DNA of 64,000 bases, from positions 203,096,690 to 203,160,689 of the forward strand of contig CP136069.1 in the NCBI GenBank assembly GCA_032622095.1, in the 5' to 3' direction. The notes under the pieces were generated by a model that was not told the origin of the DNA, searched no databases, and saw only the letters and a program-made list of their open reading frames with translations. Position 1 is the stretch's first letter, and every line of letters begins with the position of its first letter. This document shows, one piece after another, positions 58,801-64,000 of the stretch. The position numbers were made by a program, and so were the translations under genes. This stretch comes from Siphonodentalium dalli (Eukaryota; Mollusca; Scaphopoda; Gadilida; Siphonodentaliidae).

Positions 58801-58811
58801 AGCTTGACCAT
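31792..58811 (-). CDS. SNRPA1: SNRPA1: U2 small nuclear ribonucleoprotein A' (complete, 8 exons)
   Basis: Leucine-rich-repeat protein A' of the U2 snRNP. In the known family it binds stem-loop IV of U2 snRNA together with B'' and acts in the nucleus in branch-site recognition. Coding exons (minus): 58730-58811, 54820-54860, 52442-52548, 50252-50377, 48297-48399, 41396-41560, 39387-39483, 31792-31859. Every junction is GT-AG and in phase; the total is 262 codons plus stop, against 255 in human. The protein starts MVKLTAEIIEQ and carries LRRs in exons 2-5 (YKIPILENLG, DFSDNDIRKIDGFPLL, ITNNGLQELGDI) and an LRR cap ending LRVLDFQRIKMK. A helical, charged C-terminal tail follows (DEVERLTQMLKSGLVPG), then an acidic end EEDEMELDT. 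The span of 27 kb is inflated by intronic repeats. Exons 3, 4 and 6 have partial tandem copies in the neighbouring intron. Confidence 0.97.
32620..33211. mobile_element. TTAA MITE carrying a nested 123-bp MITE
   Basis: TTAA ends with the CCCTTTACC... terminus. The left TIR is interrupted by 32634-32756, after which ctttacccaacag resumes. Two hairpins are at 32778-32848 and 32994-33062. Lies in SNRPA1 intron 7. Confidence 0.85.
32634..32756. mobile_element. Short hAT-like MITE (CAGCCTTC/GAGGGCTG)
   Basis: Ends CAGCCTTCATAATTGGCTAC and GAGGGCTG; CTTTACC is duplicated on both sides. An inverted sister copy is at 38698-38815, inserted in a microsatellite. Confidence 0.75.
33715..33803 (+). repeat. 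~27-bp minisatellite
   Basis: About 3.5 copies of gtgacgagggaggtgcctga with small changes. In SNRPA1 intron 7. Confidence 0.75.
34003..34445. mobile_element. TTAA hairpin MITE with expanded AT spacer
   Basis: TTAACCCTTCCATGACTGGA start and ...CAGTCATGAAAAGGTTAA end. The spacer is made of repeated ttttttcttacattctttaa segments, and the hairpin arms are damaged. The ~60 bp before it is also repeated before the copy at 48084. Confidence 0.7.
34640..34930 (+). repeat. GGAC-type repeat
   Basis: Contains agaaaggggaacaactctg and a degraded tail gacagatggatggacgtacg. In SNRPA1 intron 7. Confidence 0.55.
35225..35496. mobile_element. TTAA hairpin MITE
   Basis: TTAACCCTTTCCTGATGGGA start and TCATGAATGGGACGGGTTAA end. 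Hairpin arms with agtctcccactgggagcc and gaggctccctatgggata lie inside. Confidence 0.68.
36053..36203. mobile_element. Hairpin MITE
   Basis: Inverted arms AATCTACAACTTGTCCCCCA and GGGATCGAGTTGTAGATCC, with cggaatttacaaaa / ttttgtaaattccg inside. About 150 bp, no coding potential despite an open frame. Confidence 0.65.
36204..38590 (+). repeat. GGAC-class repeat split by a hAT-like element
   Basis: Units of agtgaacatccataacaaat, gatatctgc..ggacagacaaac run from 36204 to 36526 and resume at 38467. They end with gatggacgaggtc and agtcggggtatg. Confidence 0.65.
36527..38466. mobile_element. Non-autonomous hAT-like element with internal 767-bp duplication
   Basis: Ends TAGTGATGAGCCGAT and ATCGGCTCATCACTA, with an 8-bp duplication CTTAATAG at 36519-36526 and 38467-38474. 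Subterminal ATCGGCCGAT motifs cluster at both ends. The block starting ttgatttctttagcattg occurs at 36889 and again at 37656 and appears identical over about 740 bp. There is no transposase. Confidence 0.88.
38600..38975 (+). repeat. ~23-bp minisatellite interrupted by a short MITE
   Basis: About ten copies of tatgaagtgacactgtata with TA-rich joints. The CAGCCTTC/GAGGGCTG MITE (38698-38815) sits inside. Confidence 0.85.
39150..39362. mobile_element. Near-perfect palindromic TA-flanked MITE beside SNRPA1 exon 7
   Basis: Arms of about 105 bp start CAGTAATGCCC and end GGGCATTACTG; TA lies on both sides and the turn is at ctctcggggagag. There is almost no loop. It begins 24 nt downstream of the exon 7 donor on the transcript. 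TA duplication suggests Tc1/mariner-type mobilisation. Confidence 0.82.
39387..39483 (-). CDS. SNRPA1: SNRPA1 exon 7
   Basis: 97 nt with a TTAACAG acceptor. It encodes EAITNAKTLDEVERLTQM then LKSGLVPGDVKKEP. The GTATGT donor is followed about 24 nt later by a 213-bp near-perfect palindrome. Confidence 0.94.
41222..41428 (-). repeat. 43-bp tandem array of SNRPA1 exon 6 3' end and donor
   Basis: Five units start every 43 bp (the CATCAA core at 41232, 41275, 41318, 41361, 41404). The last is the genuine exon end; the other four lie in intron 6. The intronic units share Val-to-Ile and AAG-to-ATG changes before a conserved GTAAAT donor. Confidence 0.92.
41396..41560 (-). CDS. SNRPA1: SNRPA1 exon 6
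   Basis: 165 nt, 55 codons, with a TTGTTAG acceptor and a GTAAAT donor. It encodes EREAAGRLFKGKKGQKL, then a region of low complexity (TPVTAAAGPS) and KEEVDAIK. Its last ~30 nt plus donor are repeated four more times in a 43-bp array downstream. Confidence 0.95.
41623..43170. mobile_element. Double-hairpin MITE (TGTGACCCGCC type) interrupted by a hAT
   Basis: TIRs TGTGACCCGCCATATCAAAT and complement, with TA at both borders. The left hairpin is cut at 41743 by the nested element and resumes at 42825. The spacer and right hairpin are as in the copy at 9712. Lies 62 nt upstream of the SNRPA1 exon 6 acceptor. Confidence 0.87.
41744..42824. mobile_element. Nested non-autonomous hAT-like element
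   Basis: TIRs TAGTGTTCAAACGA / TCGTTTGAACACTA. The 8-bp duplication GCATTGGC is at 41736-41743 and 42825-42832. Subterminal GTCGACTAGTCG repeats occur at both ends. No transposase frame is seen in 1.08 kb. Confidence 0.92.
43757..47210 (+). repeat. 57-bp minisatellite/satellite array, about 60 units, in SNRPA1 intron 5
   Basis: Unit begins GTTTAACATGCGTAACATTT and is 57 bp (19 codons), so several long open frames on both strands are a by-product. Variants of 55 bp (AAGGCACAC... or GAGGCACAAT...) and 58 bp (GTCGCATATC...) are interspersed. Two higher-order repeats exist: a 229-bp four-unit block (44843, 45072, 45301) and a 224-bp four-unit block recurring from about 45500 to 47040. No relation to a known coding repeat is recognised. 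Confidence 0.97.
48084..48258. mobile_element. Truncated TTAA hairpin MITE
   Basis: Starts TTAAACCTTCCATGACTGGA; the hairpin arms are degraded (gcgagattcccatatggagc) and it stops at gttTTAA. Downstream of the SNRPA1 exon 5 donor by 38 nt. Confidence 0.6.
48297..48399 (-). CDS. SNRPA1: SNRPA1 exon 5
   Basis: 103 nt with a CTTCACAG acceptor and a GTATGT donor. It encodes LLKNPVTNKKYYRLYVIN then RIPQLRVLDFQRIKMK, the LRR cap, nearly identical to human. It ends in phase 0. A truncated TTAA MITE ends 38 nt into intron 5. Confidence 0.97.
49492..49729. mobile_element. MITE with ~55-bp inverted arms
   Basis: ATATGCCCCATCACTAACTC on the left and GAGTTAGTGATAGGGCATAT on the right. The arms continue through cgcggccattttggatccac to ggttccgtggttt. 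An inner ccatatatgga palindrome is repeated. Confidence 0.78.
50164..50250 (-). repeat. 87-bp tandem copy of SNRPA1 exon 4 3' end with donor
   Basis: A perfect-phase (29-codon) duplicate of the exon 4 end lies directly downstream. Over about 83 comparable bases it differs at four, all third-codon positions and all synonymous (Val, Gly, Leu, Asp). A TAA at the junction blocks read-through. The copy ends at CTAAG|GTGATC, a second possible donor. Confidence 0.9.
50252..50377 (-). CDS. SNRPA1: SNRPA1 exon 4
   Basis: 126 nt with a TTTTTAG acceptor. It encodes RISEGLEESIPNMETIV then ITNNGLQELGDIDG and LQGLKKLQYL. The donor is GTAAAC, a weak match. The last 87 nt are tandemly duplicated immediately downstream (50164-50250). 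Confidence 0.95.
50470..50990 (+). repeat. GGAC-class repeat without tail
   Basis: Units with tgggcggaccaaacccaa/tgggcggacagaacccat, attcgaacttgacctgtat and accaaagttatcatc are related to the ccataactc repeats at 1130. No GGAC run is left. Confidence 0.5.
51051..52409. mobile_element. Double-hairpin MITE interrupted by a hAT, flanked by 26-bp direct repeats
   Basis: The left hairpin (51058-51122) and right hairpin (52327-52396) with CCCTGTGCC ends are like the copies at 9712 and 41623. The outer TGTGACCCGCC termini are absent. A 26-bp sequence starting TTACCTAATTACATGAGTTT lies on both sides (51014-51039; 52411-52436). Confidence 0.8.
51258..52232. mobile_element. Non-autonomous hAT-like element
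   Basis: TIRs CAGGCCTCAGCTT / AAGCTGAGGCCTG. The 8-bp duplication TGTGGGGC is at 51250-51257 and 52233-52240. Subterminal agggcgaa/tcgccct motifs echo the element at 1782. No coding frame. Confidence 0.9.
52442..52548 (-). CDS. SNRPA1: SNRPA1 exon 3
   Basis: 107 nt encoding DQFDTIDFSDNDIRKIDGF then PLLKRLKSLLFNNNRIV, with a TTACCAG acceptor and a GTAAGT donor. The second LRR is here. A decayed copy of its 5' half and acceptor lies 114 bp upstream. Confidence 0.96.
52604..52662 (-). pseudogene. Decayed partial copy of SNRPA1 exon 3
   Basis: Tandem copy, offset 114 bp, of the first ~59 nt of exon 3 with its acceptor (CCAG). It differs from the real exon at several sites, including a Thr-to-Ile change and an in-frame TGA where the exon has an Arg codon. 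It therefore cannot be used as an exon and is a relic of a local duplication. Confidence 0.85.
53590..54200 (+). repeat. Tandem ~184-bp repeat with GGAC-like end
   Basis: About three units (ccaataactctgctgaaaat, ggtcatgtgaactcatatac, tttgaaatccgttgacattt), ending gggacagacggacg and tatcccccgcaaagcc. In SNRPA1 intron 2. Confidence 0.8.
54820..54860 (-). CDS. SNRPA1: SNRPA1 exon 2
   Basis: 41 nt with a TTTTGCAG acceptor and a GTATGT donor. It encodes (G)YKIPILENLGATL, matching the first LRR of human A'. Found by motif, too short for ORF calling. Confidence 0.95.
55052..56942. mobile_element. Large TIR element with nested MITEs
   Basis: GCCAAATAAAAAAGATAATA and its complement form the outer ends. 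Nested inside are 55541-55874 (long hairpin, AGGGGTACTG ends, C/TTAA borders) and 56553-56873 (AAAGTAATTGACC ends, rich in GGTA/TACC and CCGCGG). The outer target duplication is unclear. The open frame 56142-56411 is not recognised. Confidence 0.6.
55541..55874. mobile_element. piggyBac-like hairpin MITE
   Basis: AGGGGTACTG / CAGTACCCCT termini, TTAA on the right and CTAA on the left. The arms fold over about 150 bp (atgcatttgagccatgg/ccatgttgtttgca segments). Same terminal family as 22689-23281. Confidence 0.75.
57598..58561. mobile_element. TIR element in SNRPA1 intron 1
   Basis: CAGGTGCCAAATGAGC...GAGCTCAT on the left mirrors ATGAGCTCAAATGGGCTATT...TTGACACCTG on the right. The CAGGTG end is hAT-like, but flanking 8-mers do not match. 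No transposase. Confidence 0.65.
58730..58811 (-). CDS. SNRPA1: SNRPA1 exon 1 (coding part)
   Basis: 82 nt encoding MVKLTAEIIEQASQYTNP then VRDRELDLR plus one base, with a GTGAGT donor. The start matches the human N-terminus residue for residue, so no upstream start is needed. A T-rich stretch on the plus strand lies just 5' of the ATG. Confidence 0.97.
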
Positions 58812-59366
58812 AATTTTTTTTTTTAGTAAGAATACGTTGCGCAGTTACATCTATTAATTACAAAGAAAATACGTTTGTGTAGTAATAGTTCTTAAGCTCT
58901 TTATATGGAACAAACATCTAAACTACGTAAAGTGAATAACGTGCGTCCATTCTCAGACATGCGCAGTGAACAATGAGACATTCAAAAAGATGAATGAGGA
59001 AACGGATATTTAATACATTTTTGAATTCTAATTATTATTCTTAGACTCAATGCATGACATAATCAGCGCTATAATCTGTCATTTTAACCAAAAGCAGTTA
59101 ATATATGAAACATATTAAAAAGTATGAATAAAAAATGACTCATGACATAAATTTTTCGACATGTTTGCATTACCGTCTCCTATCACTATTTTTTTATCAG
59201 TTGAAAAGAGTTACGCCCCCTTGTGCAACAGCGACATTTCCTCATTTCGTGGGAGCCAAACCGAGCAATATGAGCAAATAGTTGCAATATAGTATCTTGT
59301 TTCTCCATATATACTAATTCAATTGTGTCTAATTGAATTCTGTGTTATCGTAGTTCTGAATAGAAC
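58812..59366. promoter_or_regulatory. Bidirectional promoter between SNRPA1 and TTC39-like gene
   Basis: 555 bp separate two head-to-head start codons, so both 5'UTRs and core promoters must lie here. Two TGCGCA cores are visible (58836-58846 and CATGCGCAGTG at 58958-58968), resembling NRF-1 sites often found in bidirectional housekeeping promoters. No TATA box was assigned. No repeat of the kinds seen elsewhere occupies the interval, unlike almost every other stretch of this size. Confidence 0.5.
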
Positions 59367-59518
59367 ATGGCTGTTAGTAGCGCGCAATCGGAAACTGTTG
59401 TAAATCTGGATGGAAATGATGCTTGTGTTGACGACGACGCTAAAGTCGCCCTAAATGGGATAAATATGCTCCTCAACAACGGCTTTGATGAAGCAAGAGC
59501 ACTCTTCGAAAAATATAA
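59367..59518 (+). CDS. TTC39: TTC39-family tetratricopeptide protein, exon 1 (partial gene)
   Basis: ATG at 59367 opens 50 codons ending ...KVALNGINMLLNNGF then DEARALFEKY, before a GTTCGT donor. The A(L)xGINMLLNNGF...LF..Y block is the hallmark N-terminus of TTC39 proteins and resembles TTC39C most. TTC39 proteins carry C-terminal TPRs and are poorly characterised; TTC39B affects lipid metabolism in mammals. Beyond 59518 the frame turns into unrelated sequence, so an intron begins there. No second exon was recognised up to 64000. The gene is divergent from SNRPA1. The exact paralog and the donor are uncertain. Confidence 0.72.
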
Positions 59519-59569
59519 GTTCGTTGATTTGTTATTCCTCTACATGTATTTATTTCTTTATGGCTGGGC

Positions 59570-59700
59570 AATATTGGCCCAAAAAATATGGCGAATAGGT
59601 AATATTATGGCGACGACATCGCGATAAACGATATTGGCCCAAATAAACATCGCGATATTAATTATTATGGTGACAACATCGCGATAAACGATATTATCGC
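59570..59700 (+). repeat. GATATT/CGCGAT repeat in TTC39 intron 1
   Basis: Two ~60-bp units of attatggcgacgacatcgcg and ataaacgatattggccc, with partial inverted symmetry at the ends. Probably a small MITE. Confidence 0.5.
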
Positions 59701-59799
59701 AATATTATTTTGGTAGATAACAATTGGTACAATGTAAGTGCAATGTGTGATATACCGGAATGGCCGGAATGCAATATTTCATACTAGTACAACCGGTAG

Positions 59800-60870
59800 T
59801 AGGGTCCTGCAAATTGGAGATTTTGATCGAATCGAGTCTACGTAATTGATTCGAATATCGAATTGAATCATACCTGTGTGTTGCATTCTTAATTAGGCAT
59901 TTAATGTCAATAATTAGACGATTTGAGAAACGTTCTATGAACTTCCATGAAGTTCCATCATACATGTAACTTGTGTGGCGATCAACCGTCGTTCCCGATA
60001 CTATTAACTTTAATTGAGAATTGTCGAGAAGAAAAAAAAACAGATTAAAACGTCCATGCGGTCGTAACGACGATTGGATATATAACCACTAAACAGATTA
60101 GCGGAATTAAAATCAATTTGTAGAGTTTGCATGTACCGGTACATGCACAATTTCAAATCGGCACTCGGAAACACCCGTTTTTATAAACTTTTAGATGCAA
60201 CAACAGTCGCAGGGTAACCTGTTTATGTAGTGCTGGATGCTTAGATGTCTTGTAGTCCCAGACGCTTGCGATTTATATACCACGTTGCAGTCATCACACG
60301 TGTAAATTCCTGCACTACATGCAGCTTTTATCATGTTTAAAATAAACATGAATAACGGACGACAAATTGTCAAGTTTCAAGGAACGTTCCTAAACTGAAA
60401 GTCAACTTTAAAAGAAAACACCGCCACACACACTCTTCGACGCCGGCAGCACGTGTTGTTTACATTCTCAGCGATATTACAGAATATATAGTCGGCGGAT
60501 AACACTAGCGATTGCTCAGTCTCATCGCTATTATAATTTACGCGTGTCGTCAGTCCATCAGCGATCTCTGAGCTTTTGGCTACCATGTTCAAAGCTAGAA
60601 TTCAGATGTATTTAGTCGTCCTATAGTGGCTAATTACTGGCTACACTTATATTTAATAGCATGCGAACATTCGCATTGTACAATATGAATTATAAGGTGC
60701 ATATATTCATAATTTTCGGGAATTATATGGCACACAAACAGCGAAGATCGACGTGTGCACTTGTCCGTAAACAGCTTATTTTTTTGTCAGTGTATATTCA
60801 AAATTTCGAGTTGGAAATTTCGAATCGAATTTGACTTTCAAATCGAATATAGAATATTCGCAGGACCCTA
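59800..60870 (-). mobile_element. hAT-like element with BED-type zinc-finger remnant
   Basis: TIRs TAGGGTCCTGC / GCAGGACCCTA with subterminal ttcgaat motifs. On the minus strand at 60240-60330 a frame reads YTCDDCNVVYKSQASG then TTRHLSIQH, i.e. CxxC...HxxxxH as in BED fingers of hAT transposases. No further transposase domain is seen, so it is a deletion derivative. ATATTTCAT occurs at 59774-59782 and 60871-60879. Confidence 0.72.
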
Positions 60871-60968
60871 ATATTTCATGAATAAAGTTTCACAATACAT
60901 GATTTGTGGGCCATGTGAGGTTGAGTAAATGTGTATTGAACATTGATGGTACATCAGTAACTTCACAG

Positions 60969-61918
60969 GGGTCGGGGTCGATTCGGTCCAGGGCTGTTTC
61001 GGCTGGGCTTGTTCGGCCGGGCTTGTTCGGCCCATGGTTTGGGCCGAACAGTCTCACCTAAAAATGTTTTTATCAGTAGGATATTTGGATGCTTATATAT
61101 ATTTTTCTTTTGTATGTTATTTTATTATTATAATAAAGCGTTTAATATTTTGATTAAAGTGTATAAAAGGGTAGCATTGCTCTAATTTATATTATATATA
61201 TATTGATCTTATGATTTGATTTAATATTCTTACCTGTGATTTGTCTGTGAGAAAGATGATAATAGATATATGTTACTTTATAGATTGGTACATGTATCTA
61301 CCTTTTTACACTCAGAACGGCTTCTTGCATGTTTGTTTGGACAAGATAAAACGGTGATTGATCTGAGTTGAGAATCACTCAGTTGGTGAGTTGAGACTTG
61401 TTCATGCAATCACAACATGTTTGTTTAAGTGAGGCTTGTTCATGCCTATCACAACATTGTTCCATCTATTTAAGGGTAGTGTGTATGCCCCAACACCATA
61501 TCCCATTAGTTCTTCAATTTGATTAACAATGAGCCGACGATACAGTTTACGAGTATTACCAACCAGCACCGACCTGAACGGTACTTTTCTGGTTAGTAAC
61601 ATTTTATAATTTAATACATTTTAATGGTACTAGTAAAATTTGTTGCAGTGTTAATACTATGTGTGTATACCCATTACTATGGTTGCGAATAAAACGTTAA
61701 TTACAAACATAAATCTCCATTGTCATCAAAAGAACGGTCCCAAATCAAAGGCAATTAACATGCCGTCCAATTAACACCCAACACTACCTAATTACCCGAA
61801 TTGAATAGGGGCCGAACAAGCCCGGCCGAACGAGCCCGGCCGAACGAGCCCGGCCGAAAGATCCCTGGACCGAAAAGTCCAAGACCGAAAGAGCCCTGGA
61901 CCGAATCGACCCGCTCCC
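60969..61918. mobile_element. Non-autonomous hAT-like element, CCGAACGAGCCCGG-rich ends
   Basis: TIRs run from GGGTCGGGGTCGATTCGG (left) and CCGAATCGACCCGCTCCC (right). The 8-bp duplication CTTCACAG is at 60961-60968 and 61919-61926. Tandem gttcggccgggctt / gagcccggccgaac blocks sit just inside each end. Confidence 0.87.
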
Positions 61919-61926
61919 CTTCACAG

Positions 61927-63589
61927 AATACCGGTACATGTAATGACCACTTGTCTGCAACAATTGCCAACGGCGACCACAACAACTTTCAACTCCTTTC
62001 TAATTTGGACAGTTACGGTATAATATAAACTGTAAGCAGTGGTCAAAGCACCATTTCTATGACACATTGTCAAAATTAGTGAACAGTGATAACTGATAAT
62101 AATACTGTTCAAACAATCACGCATACTCATGTGCACATGTGTTATTGTTGCCATGTGTGAGATGTCAGGCAGATGAGCTGCGTGTTTATAAGCACCTGTC
62201 GGCTTATTTGATCCTTTAATAGGGGAATGTGTAGTTCCCACCTACCTACCGGTACATGTATAGAGCACGTACCTATTATTGACATGTGACATGAACCAGT
62301 GAATGAGAGTTAAGCATCCGCAAACTAAATTTTTAATGTAATTAGTCGGAAACTGGCTTGAAACAAAGGGATATAATCATATAACAAGACCCATATTAAG
62401 CATGGCATTCGGTTTCAAATGGCCATGTTATTTATTAGTGAGGAATTGGTTGTTGGTAGCATCATGAGACTTCAATGTACATATACAACAGCCCTGTGAA
62501 TTAGTGTCGCAATGGGCAGTGCCGAGAAAAAAGCTGACGTGAAAAGAATTTGAGCCGGCATTTTTTTAGCCAAGGAAAAGATATAGACATGTTCAATTAG
62601 TTTGTGAAATTGATGTTTGTTGAAGCGCTAGCAATGCCATGATCCATATGGCACATGTCCACAAAATCATTTTACTTGCAATTTGTACACATTGACACAA
62701 TCAGCTAGTGGGGTAAATATAAAATCTGACATGGTAATCCATCTCCAAGCAACCGGTTATGGTTGACAGAGCAAGCCGCACCAACTTGAATGGAGGTAAT
62801 TGTGTCAGTCGCATGTGTGCGACATACCAATCATCTCACAATGTAGCCAATTGATGCTAGCGCTTTGATGTTTCCGACGAAACATATCAAACTTGACAAG
62901 CACGTGCTCCGATGTTTTAAAACTTTTTCGACTGCGTGTTTCCGGTAAGTTAGTTTGGGACTATTATACTTACTCTAACTTCCCTGTTTGTTGGGACCAT
63001 ATGATGGGTTTCAACCTACATGGAGAATTGAATATCGATATTTTTATTTCAGACGATATTATTGACGATATCAAAATTAAAACTGGCTATACCCGATATA
63101 GCGTCTATCGCCCAGCACTATATGTCTGCCCTGGAAATTAATTTTAAAGAGGCTTTGCTCGAGTCATGAATGTGGGGGAGGTGCACCAAAATTGATGAAA
63201 ATAGTTTTAGTCAAATTAGTGTCGATTTCCCCCAAATTGTTACATAATTATTCTTCTCCATGATTCGCAGAATTTAATTGATTAGGTTAATGATGCCACA
63301 TTGGTGCTGTTTAGTTCACAGATGGGGGGGGCTGTCAATGATAAGAATATATTTAGTCGCCAATATCCACCAAATTTATAAATAGTTACATGTATCCATG
63401 ATTGAATTTGATATTTACCTGTATTCTTGAGCTGTATTTCGCTTGCGCGAAATTTCCAGGCCTGAGCTTTCGCTTGTTGTGGCTAATGTGTTTGTTCATG
63501 ATTTCAATTTAATATGTAATAAATCATAGAAGTGTTCTCTTTGTCTCTCCATGAATCATTCATAATTGAGTTAATAATATAATTTTTAG
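61927..63589. other. TTC39 intron 1, no recognised feature
   Basis: No exon, TIR element or tandem repeat was recognised. Open frames at 61921-62241 (minus) and 62893-63141 (plus) have no recognisable domain or splice context. Confidence 0.4.
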
Positions 63590-64000
63590 CTCAACTTTAC
63601 TTTGTAAAGTTTGAGCTATTGCCATGGCTTTGTCGTCCGTCGTCCATGTGTGCATGTGTACGTAAGGCATCAACAATGCAGGCTACAGGTCGTACCTTTG
63701 GTCGGATCATTATGAAATTTTTCATAGCTGTTGACATCAACATTTAGACCAGAATGATTAATTTTGGGGTCATTCGGACAAAAAAACGTACTGTTTGTCT
63801 GATCATCATAAAATTTGTCAAGAATGTTAATAATGACATGTAGATGGGAACGAGTCATTTTGGGGTCATTCGGACAAAAAACATGGCCGCCAGCAGCCAT
63901 CTTGGATTTTACTCTTTGTATGACTAAATCCTTTAGCACGGGCTACAGGTCGTACCTTTAGTCTGATCATCATAAAATTTGTCATGGCTGTTGACATTGG
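63590..64000 (-). repeat. Inverted copy of the 'aagatggc' repeat, running off the right edge
   Basis: Begins agctcaactttactttgtaa (complement of the 25640-25665 end) and continues with gggtcattcgg, gcagccatcttgg and acaggtcgtaccttt. It gives both ends of the family: the gagctattgccatggc end and the array body. Confidence 0.8.

Noticed and set aside
62893-63141. 82-codon plus-strand open frame in the TTC39 intron
   Set aside because: It matches no domain I recognise and is not the second exon expected of TTC39.

Overview
The window looks like metazoan nuclear DNA. It is AT-rich, has GT-AG introns, and holds two vertebrate-recognisable multi-exon genes buried in dense, nested non-autonomous transposons. 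Several repeat families end in tandem GGAC runs, and 'agctcaactttac...aaagtttgagct' repeats recur. That repeat style is familiar from molluscs and other marine invertebrates, so a lophotrochozoan (mollusc-like) genome is my best guess; the sequence does not prove it. There is no bacterial-type operon, rRNA, CRISPR array or obvious tRNA gene.

Genes, assembled by reading splice junctions. (1) CCDC25 on the minus strand: six exons between 21424 (ATG) and 3630 encode the first 115 residues, and the 3' end lies left of the window. (2) SNRPA1 (U2 snRNP protein A') on the minus strand: eight exons from 58811 (ATG) to 31792 (stop) give an intact 262-residue protein in a 27-kb unit. (3) A TTC39-family gene on the plus strand: only exon 1 (59367-59518) is visible, head-to-head with SNRPA1 across a 555-bp shared promoter, and the rest runs off the right edge. 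The 10.4 kb between CCDC25 and SNRPA1 holds mobile DNA and one weak zinc-finger-like exon candidate.

Layout. 1-3600: GGAC-tailed repeats, a hAT-like element and the first hairpin MITE. 3600-21424: CCDC25; its 9.7-kb intron 1 contains two dead CR1/Jockey-like LINE fragments, a SINE-like stretch and a ~360-bp satellite split by two insertions. 21425-31790: intergenic, with piggyBac-like MITEs and tandem 'aagatggc' repeats. 31792-58811: SNRPA1; its introns hold a 1.9-kb hAT-like element with an internal duplication, a hAT nested in a hairpin MITE, and a 3.45-kb 57-bp satellite with higher-order structure. 58812-59366: bidirectional promoter. 59519-64000: TTC39 intron 1 with two more hAT-like elements.

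The most unusual observations are these. Three of the eight SNRPA1 exons carry local tandem duplications that include a splice site; in one, all four differences between copies are synonymous. One palindromic hairpin module is shared by MITEs with different ends (TTAA or TA target sites). Higher-order repeats occur inside the intronic satellite.
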